Part shown: in pieces, positions 42,208-50,078 of the stretch
Numbering within the stretch: the stretch's first letter is position 1
Layout of the letters: the number at the start of each line of letters is the position of its first letter
From: Verrucomicrobiia bacterium
GTDB taxonomy: Bacteria; Verrucomicrobiota; Verrucomicrobiia; Limisphaerales; JAEYXS01
Reading direction: 5' to 3'
Assembly (NCBI GenBank): GCA_036405135.1
Contig: DASWYF010000047.1
Span: forward strand, 1 to 64,000
DNA length: 64,000 bases
Program-made: the position numbers and the translations under genes
Notes under the pieces: model-generated
What the model was told of the DNA's origin: nothing
Seen by the model: the letters and a program-made list of their open reading frames with translations, nothing else
Database searches by the model: none

Positions 42208-42504
42208 ATGACACGGCACTGCCATAAATGCGGATGGGAATGGAAGATCTCCGGCCAGCCTGGCCGCAATGATTCCTGCCACCGATGCGGTCTGGACATG
42301 AAAGTGTGCCTGAACTGCGTGCATTACGACGCGCGGGTGGCGCAGCAGTGCAAAGAGCGCCGGGCCGAACCGGTGCAATACAAGGATACGGCGAACTTCT
42401 GCGAATACTTCGAATTCGTCCGCCGCATTTTCGCCGGAGCCAGCGCCGCAGATAAGCGGGAGCAGGAGGCGCGGGAGAAGTTGAAGAAGCTGTTCGGGGA
42501 TTAA
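42208..42504 (+). CDS. Small cysteine-rich zinc-ribbon protein
   Basis: A 98-residue protein with ten cysteines. CHKCGWEW and SCHRCGLDMKVCLNC form two or more CxxC pairs, suggesting at least one zinc ribbon, and CEYFEF is a late Cys. The C-terminal third is charged and helical (KREQEAREKLKKLF). Similar small proteins are conserved in Verrucomicrobiota without known function. It diverges from the uracil-DNA glycosylase gene with about 80 bp between them. Confidence 0.72.
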   Translation: MTRHCHKCGWEWKISGQPGRNDSCHRCGLDMKVCLNCVHYDARVAQQCKERRAEPVQYKDTANFCEYFEFVRRIFAGASAADKREQEAREKLKKLFGD

Positions 42505-42546
42505 ACTGCACCGACACGCTACTTATAGTGGTGACTCAGGGGAAAA

Positions 42547-42593
42547 TTACGGTGAAGTGGCCCATATGGATGGGGCCTCAAAAAATACCGTAA
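42547..42593. other. Two-part hairpin
   Basis: TTACGGT (42547-42553) pairs with ACCGTAA (42587-42593), and inside it GGCCC (42559-42563) pairs with GGGCC (42573-42577). It lies 43 bp after the zinc-ribbon gene and has no T-run, so it may be a 3'-end structure or part of a separate element. Confidence 0.5.
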
Positions 42594-42602
42594 ACCACTG
42601 AC

Positions 42603-42630
42603 TTGACCTTTTTGGAATATCTGGCATGCT
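42603..42630 (+). promoter_or_regulatory. Candidate promoter of the structured RNA
   Basis: TTGACC (42603-42608) and CATGCT (42625-42630), with a 16-bp spacer, would start transcription near 42637. The -10 is weak (about three of six matches). Confidence 0.35.
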
Positions 42631-42636
42631 CTTCCT

Positions 42637-42829
42637 CGGACTAGCACAAATTTAGGGCAAAGATGCTAAGCGGTTAGTTGTTAGATTGTTCTTTGAATGC
42701 CCAACAAGTTTCGACTTGGGTGAGTACACACTCGGGTCGGAAATCTACATAGTCCCACTGTTGTACTAATTCCGAAAACTCCCCGGGCGTGGAGGATCTT
42801 CCCCAGATCCCCACGCCCGGTTTATTTTT
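42637..42829 (+). ncRNA. Candidate structured non-coding RNA
   Basis: A run of about 190 bases with no protein frame contains several consecutive stems. GGGCAAAGA (42655-42663) pairs with TCTTT and GCCC (42690-42694, 42699-42702), enclosing CTAA/TTAG (42666-42677). CAAGT and ACTTG close a TTCG tetraloop (42705-42718). GAGT/ACTC (42722-42733) follows, then TCGGAA/TTCCGA (42737-42742 with 42770-42775) enclosing TAGT/ACTA. The run ends in a strong terminator. I do not recognise it as 6S, tmRNA, RNase P or SRP RNA. It could be a small RNA or the leader of the receiver gene at 42953. Boundaries are approximate. Confidence 0.5.
42783..42829 (+). terminator. Strong intrinsic terminator
   Basis: CCGGGCGTGG (42783-42792) pairs perfectly with CCACGCCCGG (42811-42820), and GGATCT (42794-42799) with AGATCC (42805-42810), one base bulged. 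The loop is TCCCC and TTTATTTTT follows. Confidence 0.9.
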
Positions 42830-42952
42830 ACCCATAACGCCCTTTCCCAATGCGTTATCGTTAGAATTCCCGTATTTCACCCATTTGTAACCTTCCAGCC
42901 ACGGTTTCGATGCATTCCAGAGGCTTCTCTATGGTCTGTTTTATACAGATTT

Positions 42953-43375
42953 ATGGACGAAGCATTGATAGTGACGAAAGAAGCACCCAAAGCCTTGGTG
43001 GTAGAGGATGAGCGTGATCTCACCACGCTCATCGCCTACCACTTGGAACGGCACGGAATCAAGACCACCACGGCAGCGGATGGCGAGATCGGCCTCATGC
43101 TGGCCACCCGGAACCGGTTCGATGTCATCATCCTCGACCTGATGCTCCCTTCGCTGAGCGGGCTGGAGATTTCCCGGCAATTGCAGGCGCGCCAGAATCC
43201 CATGCCTCCAGTGATCATCCTCACAGCCGTTTCACCGGAGATCGTGGCGACCATCCGCGAAAAACTTTGCGCGGAAGCGATCATCTTCAAGCCGTTCCGT
43301 CCGCAAGATCTCGTGGCCTGCGTGACGAATCTCATCCGTCGCGCGCAAGCCTCCACCATGGATTCCTCAATCTGA
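42953..43375 (+). CDS. Stand-alone response regulator receiver
   Basis: A 140-residue receiver domain. VVEDERD is the acidic pocket, IILDLMLPSLSG carries the phosphorylated Asp, the Thr of ILTAVS is the switch residue and FKPFRPQDLVA contains the conserved Lys. It has no output domain and no kinase is nearby. It is followed 4 bp later by a CHAD-like gene, which may be its functional partner. Its leader contains the terminator at 42783-42829, so the gene needs its own promoter or readthrough. Confidence 0.9.
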   Translation: MDEALIVTKEAPKALVVEDERDLTTLIAYHLERHGIKTTTAADGEIGLMLATRNRFDVIILDLMLPSLSGLEISRQLQARQNPMPPVIILTAVSPEIVATIREKLCAEAIIFKPFRPQDLVACVTNLIRRAQASTMDSSI

Positions 43376-43379
43376 TCCG

Positions 43380-44267
43380 ATGTCCGCTAAAAATAAATTC
43401 CATGTGGTGCAGCTCCGGCAATTGCTGGACGGCAAGGCGAACAGCTTGCAGCAATCACTCGAAACTCTGGCCCGAGGACGCTATCGAAGAATCGGCGATT
43501 GCCTGAAACTCATCCGTGCGTATCAGCAATTGCGCGAGTGCGGGGACAAATCATTGCCATCCCGCATCAAAGCAAAGGCACAACCGCTCCTGACGGAACT
43601 GCGCTTCATCCTGGAGCAAGCGCAGCAACCAAAAACGGCGATCAAGCTGTTGCAAAAGCTGGAGACGGAAGAAAACCAACCGGCCATCGCGTGGGCGAAC
43701 GAGCGGTTAACGCAACGCAACCAGAAGCATCTGGAGAACCTCGCCGAACGCGCAGCGAAGGCGCTCAAGGATTTCTCACCCACATCACATCATGAATCGC
43801 TGGAGCTGCTCACAGATGCGCCCTTGCGCAAGCAGCACCAACAGCAACTGAAACGGATGACGCGCGAACTCGCCCGGCAGCTCGATCATGTGGACAAAGA
43901 TGGCGTGACGGCGGAACAACTGGCGGAATTGCGGGAGCTGCTGCGACGTTGCCGTTTCTTGCTGGAACTAAGCGGACAGTTGTTCGAGAACTCACTACCT
44001 TTCGATGCGCGACTGCTCGATGAATGCCGTGAGAAGCTGAAGAAGGCCGATCAATGGCAGACGGCGACGCGTTTGCTGCATGAATTGGAACCGGAATTCA
44101 ATGCGCGCCCGCGGCCTATGGCACGTGAGTGGTTGAAACTGCACGAGGCGGTTCATGAGGGCGCACAGAAACGCTCACGTAAATTGGCGAAGAGCATGCG
44201 GAAGGATGATTCACACTGGGCTGGACTGCGCTTTGCGCTCAACAAGCTCACAGAAGCGAAGAAGTAG
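43380..44267 (+). CDS. CHAD-like helical protein
   Basis: A 295-residue all-helical, very basic protein. ELRELLRRCRFLLELSGQLF near residue 185 and ADQWQTATRLLHELE near 220 resemble CHAD helices, which bind polyphosphate with conserved His and basic residues. Many Lys/Arg and Gln pairs fit this. A role in polyphosphate or phosphate homeostasis is inferred from the family resemblance, which is moderate. It starts 4 bp after the receiver gene, so the two are co-transcribed. Confidence 0.6.
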   Translation: MSAKNKFHVVQLRQLLDGKANSLQQSLETLARGRYRRIGDCLKLIRAYQQLRECGDKSLPSRIKAKAQPLLTELRFILEQAQQPKTAIKLLQKLETEENQPAIAWANERLTQRNQKHLENLAERAAKALKDFSPTSHHESLELLTDAPLRKQHQQQLKRMTRELARQLDHVDKDGVTAEQLAELRELLRRCRFLLELSGQLFENSLPFDARLLDECREKLKKADQWQTATRLLHELEPEFNARPRPMAREWLKLHEAVHEGAQKRSRKLAKSMRKDDSHWAGLRFALNKLTEAKK

Positions 44268-44272
44268 AGACT

Positions 44273-45376
44273 TCAGCGCAGGTGCTGTTCCATCAGACGA
44301 TACGCCTTCTCGCGCATCGCGTCAGGGAAATCGTGGTCACAATCAGGATGTTCGACCAAGAGATTCTGCGGCTTGCCGTAAAGCTGATAGATGGGTTTCG
44401 CGGCAGCCGCCACTTTATCCACACTGTCCCATTTGAAATTCCCATCCTTCAACGGTGCGCTGATGAAGCAAACGCGCGGAGCCAGCGCACCGATGAGTTC
44501 GTGGAAGTCATACGGTATTGTCTCTAACTTGCCTGCATAGTGCGCCAGCTTCGGCATGTAGCGTTCCTGTGTCCATCCTCCTCCCGGTTGCCAAACTTTT
44601 GGGTTGCCGTTGTAGTAATCGAGATACGAATCCAATCCGCAACTGCTCACGATGACCTTGATGCGTTCATCGAAGACAGCGGTGTAAACGGAATTGTGCC
44701 CACCGAGTGAATGACCGATGGCGCCGAATCTCCCTTTCTTCACGTAAGGCAATGACTCCAGCAGATCCAAGCCGCGCATGTTGTCCCACACAGCTTTCAA
44801 CGTGCCGCTCTCCCAGCCAAGCGCTTTCAGGTCAGGCTGATAATTGGCGAGTTGCGGGTACGCAGGTGCAATCGTGATGAAACCGCGTTCCGCAAGCTCG
44901 GCTGCATATTGACGATTCGCTTTCCCACCAAGTGCTGCAACGACTTTGTGGCCGTTCACATTATCCGTGGGATGCAGGCACAGGACGGCAGCAGTTTTCT
45001 TCTTTTCGTAGAGAGCCGTTTTCGGAATGAGCAGATACGCAGGCGCCCGTGAACCGGGCTCCGATGTGTAAGTGATCAATTGCCGCACGTAGCTCCCGCA
45101 ATCAGTTTCTTCCTCCACCTTGGCATCCAGCGGGCAGCGCTTCTCTTTGCCCGGCAGCTTGCCCATCACGGTTTCCATACCACGCACGATCTCAGCGCGA
45201 CGCTTCTGCCAATCGCGTGTGGATTTCACGGGTTTCACTTCACCCTGGGCATCTCGATACTGCAGGAGGTTTTCCCGTGACAACCGTTCGTCCAGATCAG
45301 TGGCGACCACACTTAAATTGATGAGAAAAACAGCGGCAAATGTGAAAACTCGTAGAACAGCGAAAGCCATGGCCAT
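44273..45376 (-). CDS. Secreted alpha/beta-hydrolase esterase
   Basis: A 367-residue exported esterase of the acetyl xylan esterase-like alpha/beta-hydrolase group. A hydrophobic signal sequence (FTFAAVFLINLSVVAT) is near the start. GHSLGGHNS contains the nucleophile Ser, the region around APLKDGNFKWDS could supply the acid, and CDHDFPDAM has the His. VLCLHPTDNVNGHK and AYLLIPKTALYEKKKT are family-typical. Last gene of a minus-strand cluster with a symporter, a sialidase-like protein and a lyase, it may remove acyl groups (for example O-acetyl groups on sialic acids), which is inference. Confidence 0.82.
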   Translation of the reverse strand: MAMAFAVLRVFTFAAVFLINLSVVATDLDERLSRENLLQYRDAQGEVKPVKSTRDWQKRRAEIVRGMETVMGKLPGKEKRCPLDAKVEEETDCGSYVRQLITYTSEPGSRAPAYLLIPKTALYEKKKTAAVLCLHPTDNVNGHKVVAALGGKANRQYAAELAERGFITIAPAYPQLANYQPDLKALGWESGTLKAVWDNMRGLDLLESLPYVKKGRFGAIGHSLGGHNSVYTAVFDERIKVIVSSCGLDSYLDYYNGNPKVWQPGGGWTQERYMPKLAHYAGKLETIPYDFHELIGALAPRVCFISAPLKDGNFKWDSVDKVAAAAKPIYQLYGKPQNLLVEHPDCDHDFPDAMREKAYRLMEQHLR

Positions 45377-45388
45377 GGCACTATGACA

Positions 45389-46873
45389 TCACGGTTTTTG
45401 CTTTTCTTCAAAAGGATTATCTCGAAACGAAGCAGTCAGCAGGCCGACGTACAAAATCGCGAACGTGCCAAACACAATCACAAGATAGTTATGATAAAGG
45501 CTGGTCATCTTGCCGAATCTCTCTGGAAATAAAGGAGTAAATGTCATCCACATGATGACCAATACTCCTACCACCGTACCAGCGAGGGCAGCCACCTTGG
45601 TCGCTTTCTTCGATATGAAACCCAGCAGAAACAATCCCAGCATCCCTCCGCCAAAAACACCCGCTAACTTCCACCATAGGTCCAGCACGCTCGCCGACTG
45701 GATCATGAAGAGCGCCATGGCGGTGCCAATGATGCCCCAACCGAGCGTTGCGAGGCGCAGCACCAGCATGGATTCTTTTTCACCAGCCTTGGGGTTGATG
45801 TAGCGCTTGTAGATATCGCCGTATGTGAGCGTGGCCATGCTACTGAGGTTCGGATCCATCGCTGCCGCCAGCAACGCGGCGATCACGAGACCGCGAATAC
45901 CTGCGGGCAAGGCGTTGTTGATGAACCATGGGAAGACGGCATCTGCTTTCAAGCCTTCGGGAAAGAATGTTGGATCACCGGTTTTCAGCGCGAACAAAGC
46001 GGTGCCAATGAAGAAGAACAGCGCGGCCACGGGCACATACAGCCACGCACCGATCCACACACTGCGGCGCGCATCGGCATCGCTCTTCGCCGTCACGTAA
46101 CGCTGCACATAACTTTGATCGACAGCGAAGTTTTGCAGATTCACCACGAAGCCGTAGAAGAGCACCACCCAGAATGTGGGTTTGCTCCAGCTCAGATCGA
46201 ATCCGCCCAAGCTGAACTTTCCCGCTTCCGCTCCGGTTTTCACGATGCCGGCAAAACCATCTGGCGTTTTATCCGCGATGAGAACCACGCATATGATCGG
46301 GCCCAGCAGAAGCACGAGCGCTTGCAGCACGCCTGTCCAGATCGCCGCTTTGATTCCACCGAACACGGTATAAATCGTCATCACCCCACCAACGATGAGG
46401 ATGATATATTCCACCTTCACACCGGCCACCGGAGATAACGCCAGCGCCAGCAGATACACGATCGTGCCCATGCGCGCCATCTGCGTGAGCAGGAAGCACA
46501 CGACGGCATAAGTGCGGGCCCACGCTCCGAAACGTTCTTCCAGATGCTCATAAGCAGAGACGTGGCCGCTGTTCCGATAGAACGGCACAAACCATTTGAC
46601 CGCGATCCATGCCGCGATGGGTGTGGTCAAAGAAAAGACGAACGGACCCCAATCACTTTTGAAACTGCTGCCGGGATTCGCGAGAAAACTGATGCTGCTG
46701 ATGTAAGAGCCGAAGATGGAGAGACCGACGGCCCAACCGGGCAGCGAGCGCTGCGCGGCCATATAGTCCTCACTCTGCGTCGTATCCCGCGCGAGCCATA
46801 ACCCCATGCCAACGACCAGCGCCAGATAGGCGATGATGACGCCGATGTCGAGGAATGGCAGGGGGGTGTTCAT
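45389..46873 (-). CDS. Sodium:solute symporter (SSS family)
   Basis: A 494-residue membrane transporter with 13-14 helices. It begins PLPFLDIGVIIAYLALVVG; SEDYMAAQRSLPGWAVGLS and SIFGSYISSISFLANPGSS carry the sodium-site serines of the family; GGIKAAIWTGVLQ and AAAMDPNLSSMATLTYGD are further SSS blocks. Members of this group carry sugars, sialic acids and other solutes with Na+. In this cluster it sits between the esterase and the sialidase-like gene, suggesting import of the released sugar acid. The gene starts 12 bp upstream of the esterase start region. Confidence 0.88.
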   Translation of the reverse strand: MNTPLPFLDIGVIIAYLALVVGMGLWLARDTTQSEDYMAAQRSLPGWAVGLSIFGSYISSISFLANPGSSFKSDWGPFVFSLTTPIAAWIAVKWFVPFYRNSGHVSAYEHLEERFGAWARTYAVVCFLLTQMARMGTIVYLLALALSPVAGVKVEYIILIVGGVMTIYTVFGGIKAAIWTGVLQALVLLLGPIICVVLIADKTPDGFAGIVKTGAEAGKFSLGGFDLSWSKPTFWVVLFYGFVVNLQNFAVDQSYVQRYVTAKSDADARRSVWIGAWLYVPVAALFFFIGTALFALKTGDPTFFPEGLKADAVFPWFINNALPAGIRGLVIAALLAAAMDPNLSSMATLTYGDIYKRYINPKAGEKESMLVLRLATLGWGIIGTAMALFMIQSASVLDLWWKLAGVFGGGMLGLFLLGFISKKATKVAALAGTVVGVLVIMWMTFTPLFPERFGKMTSLYHNYLVIVFGTFAILYVGLLTASFRDNPFEEKQKP

Positions 46874-46955
46874 TTCTGCTGATCGCGTTTCGTGAGAGCT
46901 CTGAATACCATGGGCTTCGTCTCACTCCTCACCCGGTTCCGCAGAGACGGAATCG

Positions 46956-46980
46956 ACCTCTCCTCATTGAGAGGAGAGGT
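46956..46980. repeat. Perfect hairpin in the symporter leader
   Basis: ACCTCTCCTC (46956-46965) pairs with GAGGAGAGGT (46971-46980) around ATTGA. It lies between the sialidase-like gene and the symporter start and may affect readthrough. Confidence 0.6.
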
Positions 46981-47045
46981 AGCCTTTGATGGCCATAATA
47001 AAAACAGAGCATCTAAAAGACATTGCGGCTCTCTTCTCCCTCCCC

Positions 47046-47077
47046 CCTCAACGGGGAGAGGGCTGGGGTAAGGGGTG
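47046..47077. repeat. Dispersed GC-rich repeat, copy B
   Basis: CCTCAACGGGGAGAGGGCTG followed by GGGTAAGGGGTG matches the copy at 12971-13002 except for a few bases. It is just past the stop of the sialidase-like gene. Confidence 0.7.
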
Positions 47078-47106
47078 AGTCGAAACATAGCGCTTACGAT
47101 ACTCGA

Positions 47107-48201
47107 CTATTTCGGCCACTCGCCATTTACCATCTCTTGCGCTTCCAGCTTCTTTGGATCAATCACCACGTGCTTTACGCGCAGGCGTTTCCAGGTGTAA
47201 GTGATGTGCACCAGCCCGTCGCTGGTCTGGATGATGGAGGGGTAACTGAACTCCGCTTTCGGTTCGTCTTCCAACGTCAGCGCTGCTTGCCAGGTCTTGC
47301 CATTTTTGGAGACAGCGAGATTCAAAGGAGAGCGACCGCGCTCGGTATGATTGTAAACGAGGAGATGGCGGCCATCTTTCAAAGTCACCGCATCGGTGCC
47401 GGAATTGGGATTGGGCAAAGAGGTCAAAGTCATCTCACCCCATGTCTTGCCGTTATCATCAGAAGAGATTTGAAAAACGTGCTTTTGCTTCGTGCGACCA
47501 ATCGCCATTAGCTTGTCGCCACCAAGGAACAGCAGGCTTGGCTGGATCGCACCAATGGCTTTGCCGTCATTCACAGGCCAAGACTTCGTCCATGTCTTAC
47601 CGAGATCACTGCTGCGCTCGAAGTGGACACGCCAACCATCGTGCTCGCTACTGGTCGGACACAGGATGTCACCATTCGCGAGTTGTTCCGGTTTGTTCTT
47701 GATGGGGCCGAGCAAACCATTCGGGAGATACCACGGCTCAGCCCAAGTCTTTCCGCCATCCTCGCTAGTCGTCAGCATGCCCCACCATGTGCTGGGTGTG
47801 GGACCGACTTTGTAGAAGAGCATGAGCGGGCCGGTCTTCGGCTGGAATAACACCGGATTCCAGCAGGCGTAGCGCTTCGGTTTGCCTTCTTCGGGATTCT
47901 TCTGCACGCCGTTCACCACTTCCACGGGCGTCGTCCATTTGCCGCCTTCTTGACGGGAGAGCCAGATGCCCACATCGGGATCTTTCTCCGCTGTGCCACC
48001 GAACCATGCGGCGACCAAGCCGCCTTTCGATTCCACGATCGTCGAGGCATGGCACGAAGGGAACGGTGCGGTTTCGTAGATAAGTTCGCCTTTCAGATAG
48101 CCGGGTTGTTGCGACAGATCGGCGGCGATAAGCTGGGTGGCCAGGGACAGCATAGCCACCAAGGTAAACGAGGTTTTCATGGGTGCGAATGGATGGATCA
48201 T
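47107..48201 (-). CDS. Secreted sialidase-like (Asp-box) protein
   Basis: A 364-residue secreted beta-propeller protein. The signal peptide is MKTSFTLVAMLSLATQLIAA. Four Asp boxes are visible (SEDGGKTW, SSDLGKTW, SDDNGKTW and SKNGKTW), plus SYPSIIQTSDGLVHITYTWK as the C-terminal blade. The N-terminal APFPSCHASTIVESKGGLVAAWFGG is shared with the sialidase superfamily. It may hydrolyse terminal sialic acids or related sugars. The ATGA overlap with the lyase stop favours the 48201 start; a start at 48180 is also possible. Confidence 0.8.
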   Translation of the reverse strand: MIHPFAPMKTSFTLVAMLSLATQLIAADLSQQPGYLKGELIYETAPFPSCHASTIVESKGGLVAAWFGGTAEKDPDVGIWLSRQEGGKWTTPVEVVNGVQKNPEEGKPKRYACWNPVLFQPKTGPLMLFYKVGPTPSTWWGMLTTSEDGGKTWAEPWYLPNGLLGPIKNKPEQLANGDILCPTSSEHDGWRVHFERSSDLGKTWTKSWPVNDGKAIGAIQPSLLFLGGDKLMAIGRTKQKHVFQISSDDNGKTWGEMTLTSLPNPNSGTDAVTLKDGRHLLVYNHTERGRSPLNLAVSKNGKTWQAALTLEDEPKAEFSYPSIIQTSDGLVHITYTWKRLRVKHVVIDPKKLEAQEMVNGEWPK

Positions 48202-49127
48202 CTCACGGGTTTCAGGCCCAGGGCAATCATGCGTGCACGGATGCGCTCGCGTTCGGGTTCACGAAAGCTTTGAAACGGCTCGGCCACAGCGTCATTGCAG
48301 ATGCCCATAAGCGACAGCGCACATTTCAAACCTTTGATCAGTGCGGAGCGATGTCTGCCCACGGTGTAAATACTTCCAGAGAGCGCCATGACTTCCGCGT
48401 GAAGTTTGCGCACGCAAGGCAGATCTTGTGCGGCAGCGGCTTGATAGAGATCCACGTAGAGACGCGGGTGGAGATTCGCTCCACCATTCACTCCGCCGTG
48501 ACCACCAAGCAAGACGGCTTCAGGCGTGAGTTCTTCAGGGCCGATGAGAACAGTCCAGTCGGAGCGTTGCTTGGAAAGCTCCAGCAAGCGGTGGAAATAA
48601 ATCATGTCACCAGAGCTGTCTTTCATGCCGATGATACGCTGGTGATCCATCGCGCGTTTAACGGTATCCAGTTCGAAGCTCACCTTTGTGAGCGCAGGCA
48701 TGTTGTAGAGAAAGAGTGGCAAGGGGAGTTCCGTGACGAGATGCTCGATGTATTCGGAAAGCTCCGGTTGACCGGCGGCGAAGTAGAACGGCGCGGAGGT
48801 CACGACGGCTTGCGCACCGCAACTGGCGGAGAACTTGGCGAGGGCAAGGGATTCCACGAATGCAGTATCTGTGATACCGACTAGAACCGGCACACGACCA
48901 TTCACGAGCTTGATAGTGCGCTCAACGAGTTCACGGCGTAGACGGTAACTCAGGCTGGGAGCTTCACCCGTGGTGCCGAGGACGAACAAGCCCGCAACAC
49001 CACCGGTGATGAGGTGTTCGACCAAGCGTTCGAGGCCGGGAATGTCCAATGTATCGCGGTCAAGCAATGGCGTGACCATAGGCGGGACGATGCCGCGTAA
49101 GGGAGCTGTCATGAAATTGGGAGGCAT
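48198..49127 (-). CDS. DapA/NanA-family lyase
   Basis: A 309-residue class I aldolase. GTTGEAPSLS is the substrate loop, FLYNMPALT contains the conserved Tyr, and IIGMKDSSGD contains the Schiff-base Lys. The family includes dihydrodipicolinate synthase, N-acetylneuraminate lyase and sugar-acid aldolases. Context with a sialidase-like protein and a symporter suggests N-acetylneuraminate or a related keto acid as substrate. The frame reaches further upstream into the regulator; I prefer 49127 or 49112, where the conserved fold begins. It overlaps the sialidase start by 4 bp. Confidence 0.83.
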   Translation of the reverse strand: MPPNFMTAPLRGIVPPMVTPLLDRDTLDIPGLERLVEHLITGGVAGLFVLGTTGEAPSLSYRLRRELVERTIKLVNGRVPVLVGITDTAFVESLALAKFSASCGAQAVVTSAPFYFAAGQPELSEYIEHLVTELPLPLFLYNMPALTKVSFELDTVKRAMDHQRIIGMKDSSGDMIYFHRLLELSKQRSDWTVLIGPEELTPEAVLLGGHGGVNGGANLHPRLYVDLYQAAAAQDLPCVRKLHAEVMALSGSIYTVGRHRSALIKGLKCALSLMGICNDAVAEPFQSFREPERERIRARMIALGLKPVR

Positions 49128-49173
49128 TAAATTGGTTAGCTTCGTCTGACGACGGCGGCTACGGGTTTGAAGA

Positions 49174-49980
49174 TTAAGCGGCGCGGCGGCGGGGTTTGCG
49201 AGTGGTTGATTTTTCAGGCTCGCCGCTTTCGATGCGGTTGAGTTCATCGAGCAAATCACCGGGCAGGCCGAGTGAAATGGTGCGGGTGTCACTGGCGTTG
49301 TGAAGCTGGTCGTAATGTTCCAGTGTTTGCTGGCGGCTCACGCGGATGTGCTCAGCCATCAGCTTGCGGGCGCGATCTTGGTTACCAGACTCCACGGCTT
49401 TCAAAATCTGTGTGTGGTAATCGAGGGTTTCTTTCAATACGGCGGCCGTGTGTTCCTGACGGGGGGTGCCGAAGACGCCAGTGAGGAGGCGTGAATCGGT
49501 GACAATCTTCATGAGGCGGCGATTGCCTGCTGCGCGCAAGAGAACCAAGTGAAAGCCTAGATCGGCGGAAAGCAGGCGGCGCATCTGAGCGGCGTCTAGC
49601 GCGGGGCGCTTTGTATCTGCCAGCTCTTTGATGAGGACAGCGATTTCATCGCAAAAGCGTTTTAGTTTCGCGAGTTCTTCAACGGGTAACTTGCCAGCAG
49701 CTTGCGCGACAGCGAAGGGCTCAAGGGCTTCGCGCAGTTCGTAGAGTTCGCTGAGGTCGCGGCGTTGCAACTCTTTCACAATGGTGCCGTAACGGGGCAC
49801 CTGTTCCAGCACGCCTTCCTGCTCCAGATCGCGGATGGCTTCGCGCACGGGAGTGCGGCTCATGCCGATCTCGCTGGCGATGGACTGCTCGGAGACAACG
49901 GTGCCGGAGGTCAGTTCACCGGCAAGGATCTTCCGTTGCAGATGGTCGTAGGCCTGTTTGCGAAGAGACGGAGCGCGCAT
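49174..49980 (-). CDS. GntR/FCD transcriptional regulator
   Basis: A 268-residue regulator. The N-terminal winged helix includes LRKQAYDHLQRKILAGEL and IGMSRTPVREAIRDLEQEG; the FCD domain (about 85-225) includes ELYELREALEPFAVAQAA and DLGFHLVLLRAAGN. A lysine- and arginine-rich tail ends the protein. It lies at the promoter-proximal end of the minus-strand cluster with lyase, sialidase-like protein, symporter and esterase, and probably represses it until the sugar acid binds. The operator at 50011-50022 overlaps a likely -10 of this promoter. Confidence 0.88.
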   Translation of the reverse strand: MRAPSLRKQAYDHLQRKILAGELTSGTVVSEQSIASEIGMSRTPVREAIRDLEQEGVLEQVPRYGTIVKELQRRDLSELYELREALEPFAVAQAAGKLPVEELAKLKRFCDEIAVLIKELADTKRPALDAAQMRRLLSADLGFHLVLLRAAGNRRLMKIVTDSRLLTGVFGTPRQEHTAAVLKETLDYHTQILKAVESGNQDRARKLMAEHIRVSRQQTLEHYDQLHNASDTRTISLGLPGDLLDELNRIESGEPEKSTTRKPRRRAA

Positions 49981-50010
49981 GTTCGGTTTCGCTTTACTTG
50001 AGATGTGCTG

Positions 50011-50022
50011 CTGGTATACCAG
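50011..50022. promoter_or_regulatory. Operator CTGGTATACCAG of the GntR regulator
   Basis: A perfect 12-bp palindrome in the gap between the divergent regulator and FG-GAP genes. Its GGTATA core recalls the repeats bound by NanR, a GntR-family sialic acid regulator. Confidence 0.65.
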
Positions 50023-50040
50023 TGGAATATCCAATGTCAA
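50013..50040 (-). promoter_or_regulatory. Candidate promoter of the GntR/sialidase cluster
   Basis: On the minus strand TTGACA (50040-50035) and TATACC (50018-50013) have a 16-bp spacer. The -10 lies within the CTGGTATACCAG palindrome, so a bound regulator would block RNA polymerase. Confidence 0.55.
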
Positions 50041-50078
50041 TTCGCGATGTGTTCAACGCCTTCGCGGAACCAAACTCG

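Larger units (their letters stand above)
42505..42952. other. Intergenic region with structured elements
   Basis: No protein gene is supported. It contains the hairpin at 42547-42593, the candidate RNA at 42637-42829 with its promoter and terminator, and about 120 bp of leader for the receiver gene at 42953. A 68-aa frame on the minus strand crosses the terminator stem and is not convincing. Confidence 0.65.

Noticed and set aside
42674-42880. A 68-aa minus-strand frame
   Set aside because: It runs through the terminator stem and the structured region; its composition follows the hairpin.
47023-47511. A 162-aa + frame beginning with SPLNGERAGVRG
   Set aside because: The N-terminus is the dispersed repeat and the rest is antisense to the sialidase-like gene.
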